A stretch of 28,010 nt of DNA from Bacteroidota bacterium (GCA_023458535.1 JAEWYW010000065.1:1-28010), one strand, 5' to 3'; positions 1 through 7,362 are shown, numbered from the stretch's first letter. Numbers and translations: made by a program. Notes: generated by a model not told the origin, from the sequence alone.

Positions 1-2
1 GC

Positions 3-512
3 ATGAAAGCCACTGGAACTTATTCCTTCAAAATTGAAAATAAAATTGTCAACGAAAATTTTAGTTTTGTATATGACTCATTCTATACCGATGATGTTCT
101 AGACAGGATTCCTTTTAGGGTTTTTGCAGATCTCACTCTGTTAGTAAATTACCTTGGTATGGCTGCCCATTTTGTAGACGAAGCAAAAATCCTTCGCCCT
201 AACATCGATTTTTCAAGCTTTGAAACATCTCTAAGTCATCATTTCAACAAAATTCTAGATGATGCAAAGGAAGTAGAAGATTTATTAAGTTTAAATCAAA
301 AGATTTCAGTGGAAAAGCAATCGGAGATCCATGTTTACGGCGTTTCTTTGGTTCAAAAACTATCACATCAGCTTTTGGATATCTATATTCAGATGGGTGT
401 TCGCGCTACCGATACACAATCAGAAATGTATCAGATTTTTTCCGACTACTTCACTGCTGCAATGCACTCTAATTTCCGCCCAGAAAGTGACGCTTTGGAT
501 TTTTCATTTTAA
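3..512 (+). CDS. Hypothetical protein, 169 residues, no family recognised
   Basis: I do not recognise this protein. It begins at an ATG two bases inside the window and ends in TAA; since nothing upstream is visible, the true start could lie further left. The product looks soluble: there is no signal peptide or membrane helix, and much of it (about residues 40-150) reads as amphipathic helices rich in Leu, Asp and Glu. It ends one base before the stop codon of the convergent tag gene, so the two 3' ends almost touch and no terminator fits between them. The reading frame is clean and codon use resembles neighbouring genes, so I take it as real. Confidence 0.7.
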   Translation: MKATGTYSFKIENKIVNENFSFVYDSFYTDDVLDRIPFRVFADLTLLVNYLGMAAHFVDEAKILRPNIDFSSFETSLSHHFNKILDDAKEVEDLLSLNQKISVEKQSEIHVYGVSLVQKLSHQLLDIYIQMGVRATDTQSEMYQIFSDYFTAAMHSNFRPESDALDFSF

Positions 513-513
513 T

Positions 514-1065
514 TTAAGACTTCATCCACATCGGATGGTGTTTTAAGATTTCTTGGTGAACTGAACAATCTTTATCATGTGCACCTTTCAGGTAGCCAAT
601 GCTCATCAGAAACTCACCAACGATTTCGCCACCAGTAAAGCGAAAAGTCTTTTTAAAAAGCTTCACCCATTCGTCTTTGGTTTTGGGATGATGGTGCATT
701 AACCACTTTTCAAACGAACCAAATTCTTGCTGAATCTCCAGAATGGTTTTGGCATTTTCGATAGCGGCATTTACTTTCAATTTATTTCGGATAATTCCTG
801 CGTCTGACAAAAGTCGCTGCCTGTCACGCTCAGTAAACGCAGCCACCTCAGCAATATTGAAGTTATTGTACGCCATCCTAAAGCTATTTTCCTTCTTTAA
901 AATCTTTTCCCAACTCAATCCTGCCTGATTAATTTCCATTATGAGACGCCCAAAAAGCTCGTTGTCGTCGTGGATCGGGAAACCATAATGCTTGTCGTGA
1001 TAGCGCTTGTGAAGTTGTTTTCTTTCCTCAGGTTGCAGATTTTCGATGTGAATGCAGTAACTCAT
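514..1065 (-). CDS. tag: DNA-3-methyladenine glycosylase I (Tag)
   Basis: Tag removes N3-methyladenine from alkylated DNA as the first step of base excision repair in the cytoplasm. At 183 residues it has the usual family length. The family's zinc ligands are visible: Cys4, His23, and a C-terminal H-x3-C pair (His163, Cys167). The active-site segment MEINQAGLSW (about 43-52) contains the conserved acidic residue Glu44 and the aromatic Trp. A -7-type box (TAtcTTTG, minus strand, 1083-1090) lies just upstream, so the leader is short. The gene converges on the unknown gene at 3-512. Ada and AlkB in the same window act on other alkylation lesions. Identification is firm. Confidence 0.95.
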   Translation of the reverse strand: MSYCIHIENLQPEERKQLHKRYHDKHYGFPIHDDNELFGRLIMEINQAGLSWEKILKKENSFRMAYNNFNIAEVAAFTERDRQRLLSDAGIIRNKLKVNAAIENAKTILEIQQEFGSFEKWLMHHHPKTKDEWVKLFKKTFRFTGGEIVGEFLMSIGYLKGAHDKDCSVHQEILKHHPMWMKS

Positions 1066-1082
1066 TTTGTCATTTTACATTA

Positions 1083-1090
1083 CAAAGATA
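1083..1090 (-). promoter_or_regulatory. Putative -7 box of the tag promoter
   Basis: On the minus strand this reads TATCTTTG, a full match to the Bacteroidota -7 consensus TAnnTTTG, 17 bases before the tag start codon. I see no clear TTG at the -33 position, so the call rests on one element. Confidence 0.45.
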
Positions 1091-1133
1091 AGAGGATAAA
1101 GTACATTTTATTGGTGCTTTTCAATAATATTTT

Positions 1134-1925
1134 TTACCTCTTTAAAATCTCTTTCTTATACTGCTTGGCGGTTTTTCCGTATCTGTTTTTAAAGGCTTTA
1201 TTGAGGTGACTGTCGTCTGTAAACTGCAATTCGTGGGCGATTTCTGAAATCGTGAGATCACTATATTTTAATCGGTTGATGACCAGTTCTAATTTATATT
1301 GAATGATAAAACCTTTAATGCTATTGCCATACTTTTCCTTAAAATACCGACTGATATAACCTTTTGAAAGATTAAATTTTTGCGCCAGATGCTCAATTGA
1401 TAAATAATTTTGATCGTAAATATGATGCTGAATATAACTCAGCATTTCAAAAATTTTGCTGTCGGCATCCTTGATTTTTGATTGTATAATCTGATGTTGC
1501 TGTATGTTTCGGGCAATCAAATTAAGCAGTAAAAATAATACATTCTGAATAATGATATAATTAAATGATTGAGTTTCTTTATTCTCTTTAATTACTTGAT
1601 GAATAAGCAATTGCGCTAAATGTTGATCTTCTTTTTGAATAAGTTCGCCCTGTAAAGTGTCGTGATGATGAAATATGTATTCCATGCGGTGAAATGCACT
1701 GCTCAAATCGATTTCATATTCTTTCTGACTATTTTTGTCGAAGAAGTTTCGTGTGAAATCAATCAGACAACATTTTAATCTAACTTCAGGTTCAAAACTA
1801 TGCTCATCATCTGGAGTTAGCAAAAACAAGCTTCCGACAGCTATTTCATATGTGTTCTCGTTGATAATGTGTTTTCCTGTTCCCTCCAAAACATACACCA
1901 TTTGAAAGAAATGATGCTTGTGCAA
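1134..1925 (-). CDS. AraC-family transcriptional regulator, 5' end apparently frameshifted
   Basis: This is an N-terminal cupin-type ligand domain (motifs HKHHFFQMVYVLEGTG and GSLFLLTPDDEHSF) followed by a C-terminal AraC-type double helix-turn-helix (about residues 170-263, with LSIEHLAQKFNLSKGYISRYF and LTISEIAHELQF). The longest open frame starts at a TTG (1925), but the frame stays open 69 bases further upstream and encodes plausible N-terminal sequence (KQLYKAFEISELEIDVNSGL). An ATG at 1993-1995 is out of frame by one base because it is followed by five A's; four A's would give a continuous 286-residue protein starting MKIKQLYKAF. So the intact gene was probably 1134-1995. The gene is divergent from the cytochrome gene at 2093 and might regulate it. 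Its ligand is unknown. Confidence 0.8.
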   Translation of the reverse strand: MHKHHFFQMVYVLEGTGKHIINENTYEIAVGSLFLLTPDDEHSFEPEVRLKCCLIDFTRNFFDKNSQKEYEIDLSSAFHRMEYIFHHHDTLQGELIQKEDQHLAQLLIHQVIKENKETQSFNYIIIQNVLFLLLNLIARNIQQHQIIQSKIKDADSKIFEMLSYIQHHIYDQNYLSIEHLAQKFNLSKGYISRYFKEKYGNSIKGFIIQYKLELVINRLKYSDLTISEIAHELQFTDDSHLNKAFKNRYGKTAKQYKKEILKR

Positions 1926-2053
1926 CAGTCCCGAGTTTACATCAATCTCTAGCTCCGATATTTCAAAAGCTTTATAAAGCTGCTTGATTTTTCATGAATT
2001 AAATATACCAAAATAAGTTTGTTTTTTACCTGTTTTAAATTTTTAGTGGCTGC

Positions 2054-2061
2054 TAATTTTG
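2054..2061 (+). promoter_or_regulatory. Putative -7 box upstream of the b-type cytochrome gene
   Basis: TAATTTTG matches TAnnTTTG exactly and lies 31 bases before the start codon at 2093, in the divergent intergenic region shared with the AraC regulator. No TTG sits at the expected 19-21 bp upstream, so this may be an activator-dependent promoter. Confidence 0.4.
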
Positions 2062-2092
2062 TAATCAATAAAAGCAATTAAAATTACACACA

Positions 2093-2776
2093 ATGAAAAC
2101 AACCGAAAATACACACCCTAACCTTAGCAATAAAACTCTTAAAAAACACCACTGGGCCAAGCGTTTGTGGCATTGGAGCAATGCATTTTTGTTCTTCTGT
2201 ACCTTGAGTATTGTTCTGATTAATTTTACCATTCTCAATCCAGAAAATCATTGGACTTACGTAGAGGAAGAATTTTCTGCGAAATGCGTCAATATTAGCG
2301 AAGCGGAGGCTTTAACTTTTGCACAGTATTTCAGTGACAGACTTTGGATTTGCCACGCCTATATCGGCTACGGAATAGCCAGTTTATTTGCATTTCGAAT
2401 AATATTAGAAGCTATTTTGCCTATGGACGAAAGTCTATTTTCTAGAATAAAGAATTTTTTGAAGCTAAATAACGATGCTGCTCGAAAATCTCGATTCGGG
2501 ATGTTATTTCTCTGTACATTCTACTTCCTGATTTTTCTTATTGTGGTTTCCGGACTTAGCATAACTCAGCAAAATAATATTTCGTTTTTAAAAGGAAATA
2601 CCGAAGCCGTTGCAGTGGTTCTGAAAATACATAAATTTACCATGTACGGCCTTGTGATCTGTATTCTATTTCACATCTTCACCGTTGTAAAATTCGACCG
2701 AAAAGTAGTACCAGGAACCATTTCTGATATGGTGAATGGCGGGAAAAAAAATTTTGAAAATTTCACGAAAAATTGA
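2093..2776 (+). CDS. Cytochrome b561 / b-type hydrogenase-cytochrome-like membrane protein
   Basis: This 227-residue inner-membrane protein has four hydrophobic segments (about 30-48, 86-108, 137-156 and 181-199), as in cytochrome b561/NiFe-hydrogenase cytochrome b subunits. Candidate haem-ligating histidines lie at the helices: His27 (RLWHWSN), His88 (ICHAYIGYG), His180 (KIHKFTMYG) and His194 (LFHIFTV), enough for two bis-histidine haems. The family carries electrons between quinones and periplasmic or membrane partners; which partner this one serves cannot be told, because no oxidoreductase gene is beside it. The neighbour is a divergent AraC regulator. There is a loop of about 35 residues between helices 1 and 2 with one Cys (Cys65). 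Confidence 0.8.
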   Translation: MKTTENTHPNLSNKTLKKHHWAKRLWHWSNAFLFFCTLSIVLINFTILNPENHWTYVEEEFSAKCVNISEAEALTFAQYFSDRLWICHAYIGYGIASLFAFRIILEAILPMDESLFSRIKNFLKLNNDAARKSRFGMLFLCTFYFLIFLIVVSGLSITQQNNISFLKGNTEAVAVVLKIHKFTMYGLVICILFHIFTVVKFDRKVVPGTISDMVNGGKKNFENFTKN

Positions 2777-2814
2777 GTTTCGTGCATTCTGTTAAATGTA
2801 AATTTCTTAAATTA

Positions 2815-3175
2815 TTATTTTCTTAAAACTTTTTCCATGCTTTTGCCTTTCGCCAACTCGTCGACCAGTTTGTCAAGATATCGAATTTTTTGCATCAATG
2901 GATCTTGTATATCTTCTACACGATAACCACAAATAACACCTTTTATTTTATCTCTATCTGGGTTAAGTTTGGGAGCATTTTCAAAGAAATCCTGAAAGTT
3001 CGTTCTATCATCCAAGATTTCTTTTAAATCTTCTTCGGTTATATCCAGTAAGCCAAAAAATCACCTCGTGGAGTTCTCCAACAGAGCGTCCTTTTTTCTC
3101 TAATTTTGTCAGGTAATGCGGATATACGCTTGTAAAAGACATTTTGAAAACACGTTCATTATTTTTATTGTTCAT
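2815..3175 (-). pseudogene. DUF2200 family gene broken by a one-base frameshift
   Basis: Two overlapping minus-strand frames together make one DUF2200 protein. The first part (from ATG 3175) reads MSFTSVYPHYLTKLEKKGRS and runs to FWLTGY; the second continues EEDLKEILDDRTNF through IKGVICGYRVEDI to ELAKGKSMEKVLRK. Compared with the DUF2200 pattern I recall, the join has one base too many: minus-strand GGATATAACCGAAG would read LTGY-TEED if one A (3039/3040) were absent. The function of DUF2200 is unknown. The upstream start that extends this frame to 3241 is rejected because it runs through the rtcB terminator. Either the gene is inactive in this strain or the extra base is a sequence error. 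Confidence 0.85.
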
Positions 3176-3211
3176 TTTTGCAATTATAATTTCTGATTTG
3201 GAAACTAATTT

Positions 3212-3241
3212 AAAAAAAATGCCACAGGAAAACTGCGGCAT
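3212..3241 (-). terminator. Rho-independent terminator of rtcB
   Basis: On the minus strand, ATGCCGCAG, a 5-base loop and CTGTGGCAT form a 9-bp stem with one G-U pair, followed by eight T's (3219-3212). It starts 18 bases after the rtcB stop codon. Confidence 0.8.
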
Positions 3242-3259
3242 AGTGAAAATAACGCTTAA

Positions 3260-4645
3260 CTACTTTCTAAACCTCTTTTTCTTCTTCCAAGGCGCATTTT
3301 TCTGCACATCGCCTGCCATAATACATCCGTAAGGAAGCACCTCGTCTAAAATTTCGCACAAACCGAATTCTTCAATTTGGGCGCGAACATTTTTGGCACT
3401 TTTGTAGGCACTCGGCAATTCCGAAATATCGATATCATTGGTAAAAAACCGAATATCTAAACCTGCAGTTTCTTCTTCAAAAATTTCTTCAGTCGTTTTG
3501 TGAGCCAGATTTCTTTTATGCTGACTTCTGCTGAAATTTCTCCCTGCACCGTGAGGAGCGAAACCTAAATTTCTTTCGTTTGTAGCACCACTTACAATTA
3601 ACACAGGTTCGGCCATATTCAGTGGAATCAAACGTGGACCTGTGATATCCGGAAGAAATTTGTCGTCTAACGGCGTCGCTCCTTTGGCATGGTAGAATAA
3701 ATCTCCATCTCTGAATACAAAATTATGCTCATTCCAATATCTGTCTAGTTTTTCAATATTTAATTTTTCTAACGTTGCGTTGTGAATAGATTCGTGGTTT
3801 TCTTTGGTCCATTTTCTAATCAATTGCAATGCTTCCCAATAGGCTTGTCCTTCTTCAGTTTCGAACGGAATCCACGCATTCTCTTTCAAAGTTTCTGGCG
3901 AAAGCTCCATTCGGAAACGGTTCGCAACTTTCATTCCTTTATCATATAATTTCGCACCTGGAGCACGAGAACCGTGATGCGTTACCAACATGGTATTTCC
4001 CGTGTTTTTAGAAATTCCCACAAACAAGAAATGGTTTCCGTCGCCTTGCGTTCCCATATGCGAACGGGCGATGCTGATTAAATTTTCATCATTTAAAAAC
4101 AAATTTTCTCTAAAAGCATCCATCAATTCCTGAGACATAGGCATTTGCTCACCTCTTGCTCTTCCACCATAACCAAAATGCGTAATGGAATGTGCCGCAT
4201 CCAAAACTTCCTTTGGATCCACTTTTCCAAAATCAGTTAACATCACCGAACAGCAAATATCTGCCGAGTGAAATCCTGGGTGAATGGCATTTTTCGCAGC
4301 TACAACGCCGCCAACGGGAATATAACCTTCAGGACCTGTCGGACAGGCATCGGGCATTAACGCTCCAGCGGTTAGGGTAGGCGTTTTCATCAAAACTTTC
4401 ATGGTGTTGATTACTTTTTCCACGTTGTCGTTTTCAGATTCGTGTTCTGCACGGATGTTGACGATAAAATCAATCGATTCTTCGTGCAATGCAATGGGAT
4501 CCGGAGTTTTAAACTGTTCCAAATAGTCCAACATTTCTTGTTCATTCAGTTGGTTTTCGTTGATGTATGCTAAAGCTTCGGCAAACCATTTTTTCGGTTG
4601 AAATCCTAAAGCAATTAATTCGTTTCCTGTGATTTTATTTTCCAT
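3260..4645 (-). CDS. rtcB: RtcB-family RNA ligase
   Basis: RtcB joins RNA 2',3'-cyclic phosphate (or 3'-phosphate) ends to 5'-OH ends using GTP and Mn2+, in RNA repair or tRNA splicing. This 461-residue protein shows the family's metal and guanylate sites: Asp129 and a Cys in FHSADICCSV (the usual form is DIGCG, so the glycine is replaced by Cys), GDGNHF (Asn204, His205), VTHHGSR (His224) and HGAGRNFSR with His365, the likely guanylylated histidine. The C terminus is very basic (WKKKKRFRK). No RtcA or archease gene is adjacent. Instead the neighbourhood holds a HopJ pseudogene and a WYL regulator on the other strand, with a shared repeat upstream (4859-4881 and 5717-5739). A long structured leader precedes the start codon, and a clear terminator follows the gene. 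Confidence 0.93.
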   Translation of the reverse strand: MENKITGNELIALGFQPKKWFAEALAYINENQLNEQEMLDYLEQFKTPDPIALHEESIDFIVNIRAEHESENDNVEKVINTMKVLMKTPTLTAGALMPDACPTGPEGYIPVGGVVAAKNAIHPGFHSADICCSVMLTDFGKVDPKEVLDAAHSITHFGYGGRARGEQMPMSQELMDAFRENLFLNDENLISIARSHMGTQGDGNHFLFVGISKNTGNTMLVTHHGSRAPGAKLYDKGMKVANRFRMELSPETLKENAWIPFETEEGQAYWEALQLIRKWTKENHESIHNATLEKLNIEKLDRYWNEHNFVFRDGDLFYHAKGATPLDDKFLPDITGPRLIPLNMAEPVLIVSGATNERNLGFAPHGAGRNFSRSQHKRNLAHKTTEEIFEEETAGLDIRFFTNDIDISELPSAYKSAKNVRAQIEEFGLCEILDEVLPYGCIMAGDVQKNAPWKKKKRFRK

Positions 4646-4659
4646 AATTTTTATTTTTT

Positions 4660-4803
4660 GGGCAGCTTGAACTTCGTTCGTAAACTTCGATAAAAGCCTT
4701 CGCTTTTTCTCATTTATGCCTTCCGTTCCAGCTTTTTTGCAAATACCTTCCGAATTTCCAGCACCTTAATTTGCAAAAAGAGCTCCACTTAGGCCGGGCT
4801 GCG
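4660..4803 (-). ncRNA. Candidate structured RNA in the rtcB leader
   Basis: Read on the minus strand, this 144-base segment ends 15 bases before the rtcB ATG. The ends can pair (GCAGC near 4803 with GCTGC near 4663-4667). Inside is a stem of about 15 bp, 4784-4769 with 4744-4730 (arms contain TTTTTGCAAAT and ATTTGCAAAAA), with a single bulged base and a 24-base loop. Two small hairpins follow: AAAAGC-GAAG-GCTTTT and GAAC-GAA-GTTC. No open frame in it looks like a protein. It is more GC-rich than its surroundings. From memory, flavobacterial genomes carry repeated intergenic elements of this general style, but I cannot assign a family. It may be an untranslated leader element or an independent repeat. 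Confidence 0.5.
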
Positions 4804-4858
4804 ATTTTGTTTTACAAATAGCGTTTTGTTTCAATTTGATGATGCAAAGTAAAAACCC

Positions 4859-4881
4859 AATTGCGCAATCTTTTTGCGTAG
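4859..4881. promoter_or_regulatory. Candidate operator, copy A (AATTGCGCA-N6-TTGCGTAG)
   Basis: The two half-sites TTGCGCA and TTGCGTA start 13 bases apart. The same arrangement, including flanking AA and G, occurs at 5717-5739 upstream of hopJ and the WYL gene. This copy is 214 bases upstream of the rtcB start, in the region that also contains the cold-shock gene's leader. It is the best candidate target of the nearby WYL regulator, but that link is inference. Confidence 0.45.
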
Positions 4882-4972
4882 TAAAATAATTTTTATCATT
4901 TACTAAATATTTTTCATTAGAAAGATAATTCGCACAGAATTAATAAAATAGCGTTATTAATTTCTTTTATCG

Positions 4973-5213
4973 TATCTTTGTATCGCATTAGTAAAGAAAG
5001 CTTTGTTTTTCGTAGGCTTATAAAAGTTTATTATATTCATTACTTTCAGTTTTTCGCTGCTTTTACCAGCAACTTAAATACAGATTACATCGCAGAGCAA
5101 CCCAAAGTGGTTCTCAATAATGAAGAGGTCAATTACAGTAGGATTCGGTTCCTAAAATTGAACTTAAAATCATGTGCAAAGCATTAACAATAAAATAAAA
5201 TTCAAAAATATTT
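4973..5213 (+). promoter_or_regulatory. Putative promoter and long 5' leader of the cold-shock-domain gene
   Basis: TATCTTTG at 4973-4980 matches the -7 consensus. If transcription starts about six bases later, the cold-shock gene has a leader of roughly 230 bases with no convincing coding frame (a 69-residue open frame inside it has no recognisable features). Cold-shock genes in other bacteria often use long leaders that refold at low temperature; whether this one does is unknown. The stretch 4646-5213 otherwise holds the rtcB leader element and operator copy A. Confidence 0.4.
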
Positions 5214-5648
5214 ATGGCAGATTCTTTCTCAAAAAAAGAAAATTTTAAAAAGAAACAACAGAAACAAAAAGAAAAAGCGGCACGCCGTGAAGAACGTAAA
5301 TCAGACAATAACAAAGGAAAAAGTCTTGATGAAATGTTTATGTATGTGGATGAGTTTGGTCAATTGACCAGCACGCCACCAGACCAACGTGAAAAAGTTG
5401 AAATCGACCTAGATGATATCCAGTTAGGTGCTGCACCTATTGAAGTGGATACTACAGAAATCACAGGAATTATCACATTCTTGAGTGAAAAAGGCTATGG
5501 ATTCATCACCGAAAACGGATCAAAAGAGAATATCTTTTTCCACATCAACAATTCGGAAGAAGAATTGAAGAAAGGTCACAAAGTAACGTACGAAAAAGAA
5601 AAGTCTCCCAAAGGTTTTTCCGCAGTTAATATCAAAATAGTGAAGTAA
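5214..5648 (+). CDS. Cold-shock-domain protein with basic N-terminal extension
   Basis: This 144-residue protein has two parts. Residues 1-40 are lysine- and glutamate-rich, low in complexity and probably disordered (repeated KKE, KQK and RREE patterns). Residues about 80-144 form a cold-shock domain with the nucleic-acid-binding motifs KGYGFI (RNP1) and NIFFHI (RNP2), ending SPKGFSAVNIKIV. Such domains bind single-stranded RNA or DNA and act as RNA chaperones. The fold is about the size of CspA, while the N-terminal tail is typical of longer Bacteroidota forms. It has its own -7 box, a long leader and a strong terminator, so it is probably transcribed alone. Its place between rtcB and the hopJ-WYL pair may be incidental. 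Confidence 0.88.
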   Translation: MADSFSKKENFKKKQQKQKEKAARREERKSDNNKGKSLDEMFMYVDEFGQLTSTPPDQREKVEIDLDDIQLGAAPIEVDTTEITGIITFLSEKGYGFITENGSKENIFFHINNSEEELKKGHKVTYEKEKSPKGFSAVNIKIVK

Positions 5649-5674
5649 AATTTTGCTTCATCACAACATACCAG

Positions 5675-5703
5675 AACTTGCTTCACCCGAAGCAAGTTTT
5701 TTT
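5675..5703 (+). terminator. Rho-independent terminator of the cold-shock gene
   Basis: AACTTGCTTC and GAAGCAAGTT form a perfect 10-bp stem around the loop ACCC, followed by an uninterrupted T run to 5703. Confidence 0.9.
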
Positions 5704-5716
5704 ATGTTCTAAAACT

Positions 5717-5739
5717 AATTGCGCATTGCAGTTGCGTAG
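5717..5739. promoter_or_regulatory. Candidate operator, copy B (AATTGCGCA-N6-TTGCGTAG), upstream of hopJ-WYL
   Basis: The half-sites TTGCGCA and TTGCGTA have the same 13-base spacing as in copy A. A weak -7-like box (TACTTTTA, 5755-5762) follows, so the second half-site lies where a -33 element would be. The hopJ start codon is at 5781. This fits a site at which a WYL protein controls its own transcription, by inference. Confidence 0.5.
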
Positions 5740-5780
5740 ATAGTCATTGTTTACTACTTTTATGAAATATTTACATTAAA

Positions 5781-6113
5781 ATGATTTTAGACCAACTTCA
5801 AAATGCACCCGAAAACATACAGTTCAACGACGTTATTGCCTATATTGATTAACATTTCAACTTTACACCAACAAAGTTTACAAATGGTAAATTAGTGAAC
5901 GAAGCCAATCAGAATAACGGCTCTTGCAAGATTTTTAGTTTCGCTAAACTTAATAAGCTTTCAAAAGAAGAAGCGCTTGCTCTATTCGGCGATTACTACA
6001 GAAAAGATGTGTTAGAAAATCCTGACGCTGAAGATCACCAAAACATTCGTAATTTCATGAAGTACGGTTGGGACAGAATTTCTTTTGAAGGTGAGGCTCT
6101 TTCCAGCAAGTAA
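5781..6113 (+). pseudogene. HopJ-type III effector family gene with an in-frame stop
   Basis: From ATG 5781 the frame reads MILDQLQNAPENIQFNDVIA then YID, a TAA stop (5850-5852), and then continues in the same frame HFNFTPTKFTNG, NQNNGSCKIFSFAKL and ALFGDYYRKDV to FEGEALSSK. This is a full-length HopJ-family protein of 110 codons, interrupted at codon 24. At this position a Glu codon (GAA to TAA, one substitution) would be expected. Despite the family name, homologues are widespread in bacteria without type III secretion, and the function in Bacteroidota is unknown. A distal fragment could start from a later codon (GTG 5895), but it would lack the N terminus. The WYL gene follows after 77 bases. 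Confidence 0.85.
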
Positions 6114-6190
6114 ACGAAAGCTCTTTCATTTAATTGATTTTACAAACTCAAGGTGAAAACCTCAAATTATAAATCTCAAATTTCAAATCG

Positions 6191-7207
6191 GTGTCCTCCA
6201 ATAAAAATGCTTTAATTCGGTACAAAACCCTTGATAAATGCTTAAAAAATAAGTTCAAGAAATACACCTTGGACGATTTAATGGATGAATGTTCCGAAGC
6301 TTTGTTTGAATATGAGGGAAAAGAATCTTTTGTCAGCAAACGAACTATTCAGCTGGATTTGCAGAATATGCGCAGCGAAAAATTTGGTTACGATGCGCCG
6401 ATTGAAGTATACAACAGAAAATACTACCGCTACAGCGATCCCGACTACAGCATACATAACATACAAGTTACCGATAGCGACTTGAAGGTAATGACGGATG
6501 CCGTTCAGATTTTAAAACAATTCAAAGATTTCTCGATGTTTAAGGAGATGAATGGCGTGATACAGAAATTGGAAGATTCCATACAAAGCACACAGCAAAA
6601 GTCGATTATTCATCTGGATAAAAACGAGCGCTTAAAAGGTCTGGAATATATTGATGCTCTGTATAAAGCAATCGCCAATAAACAGGTTCTGAGGGTTTTG
6701 TATCAGAGTTTTAATGCTCGTGAGGCTCAATACATGACGGTTCATCCACAGTTGCTTAAAGAATACAACAACCGGTGGTTTTTGATTTGTCTTCAGGGCA
6801 AGAAATTGTACAATCTTGCACTAGACCGAATACAAGAGATCACAATTGATGAAAAAACGGCTTATGTTGACCATCAGTTGGATGCTGATCGGTATTTTGG
6901 CGAAGTGATTGGAGTTACCGTTTCTGAGACTCAGCGTCCCAAAAATGTTGATTTTTTTGTCACTAAAAAACATGCGCCCTACGTTAAAACAAAACCATTT
7001 CACCACAGCCAACAGATTGTAAAAGAGGATGAAAACGGAACAATATTTAGGATTTGTGTTCAACTCAATTTTGAATTGGAACGCATGATCTTGGGCATGG
7101 GGGAATCCATAACCGTTTTAAAACCCTTAAAGCTACGCGAACGAATTGCTAACAGTTTAAAAATCGCTGTAAATAATTATGATGATAATGAGAATATTCA
7201 TCGATGA
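6191..7207 (+). CDS. WYL-domain transcriptional regulator
   Basis: This 338-residue protein starts at GTG 6191, chosen because family members begin with the same SSNKNALIRYKTLDKCL segment. Residues about 1-75 form a winged-helix-like region (YTLDDLMDECSEALFEYEGK, VSKRTIQLDLQNMRSE). A WYL domain spans about 150-230, with the core NNRWFLICLQ and NLALDRIQEI, followed by a C-terminal extension (about 240-330). WYL domains are thought to sense nucleic acid or other ligands, and WYL regulators frequently control defence or nucleic-acid-repair genes. Here the genes nearby are rtcB and the hopJ pseudogene, and the shared TTGCGYA repeat is a candidate binding site. No terminator is evident directly after the gene. 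Confidence 0.9.
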   Translation: MSSNKNALIRYKTLDKCLKNKFKKYTLDDLMDECSEALFEYEGKESFVSKRTIQLDLQNMRSEKFGYDAPIEVYNRKYYRYSDPDYSIHNIQVTDSDLKVMTDAVQILKQFKDFSMFKEMNGVIQKLEDSIQSTQQKSIIHLDKNERLKGLEYIDALYKAIANKQVLRVLYQSFNAREAQYMTVHPQLLKEYNNRWFLICLQGKKLYNLALDRIQEITIDEKTAYVDHQLDADRYFGEVIGVTVSETQRPKNVDFFVTKKHAPYVKTKPFHHSQQIVKEDENGTIFRICVQLNFELERMILGMGESITVLKPLKLRERIANSLKIAVNNYDDNENIHR

Positions 7208-7362
7208 AAATCTATAATGAGGTTAGATTTAAATTGCGATAATAATTTTATCATTATAAATTTTCTATAGTGACTAAGCACAGAAGTTTTCTATAGCATG
7301 AATTTTAGTTGTTAAAATCTTTTTTGGCGTAAAAATTGTAAATTCAAATTAAAATTTAAACA

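Noticed and set aside
3176..3241. N-terminal extension of the DUF2200 frame
   Set aside because: It overlaps the rtcB terminator stem and adds unrelated residues; ATG 3175 matches the family start better.
4978..5187. 69-residue open frame upstream of the cold-shock gene
   Set aside because: It begins inside the -7 box, has no recognisable domain and reads as untranslated leader.
7225..7265. Third copy of the TTGCGCA/TTGCGTA operator
   Set aside because: Only one half-site-like TTGCGAT is present in AT-rich sequence; the second half-site is missing.
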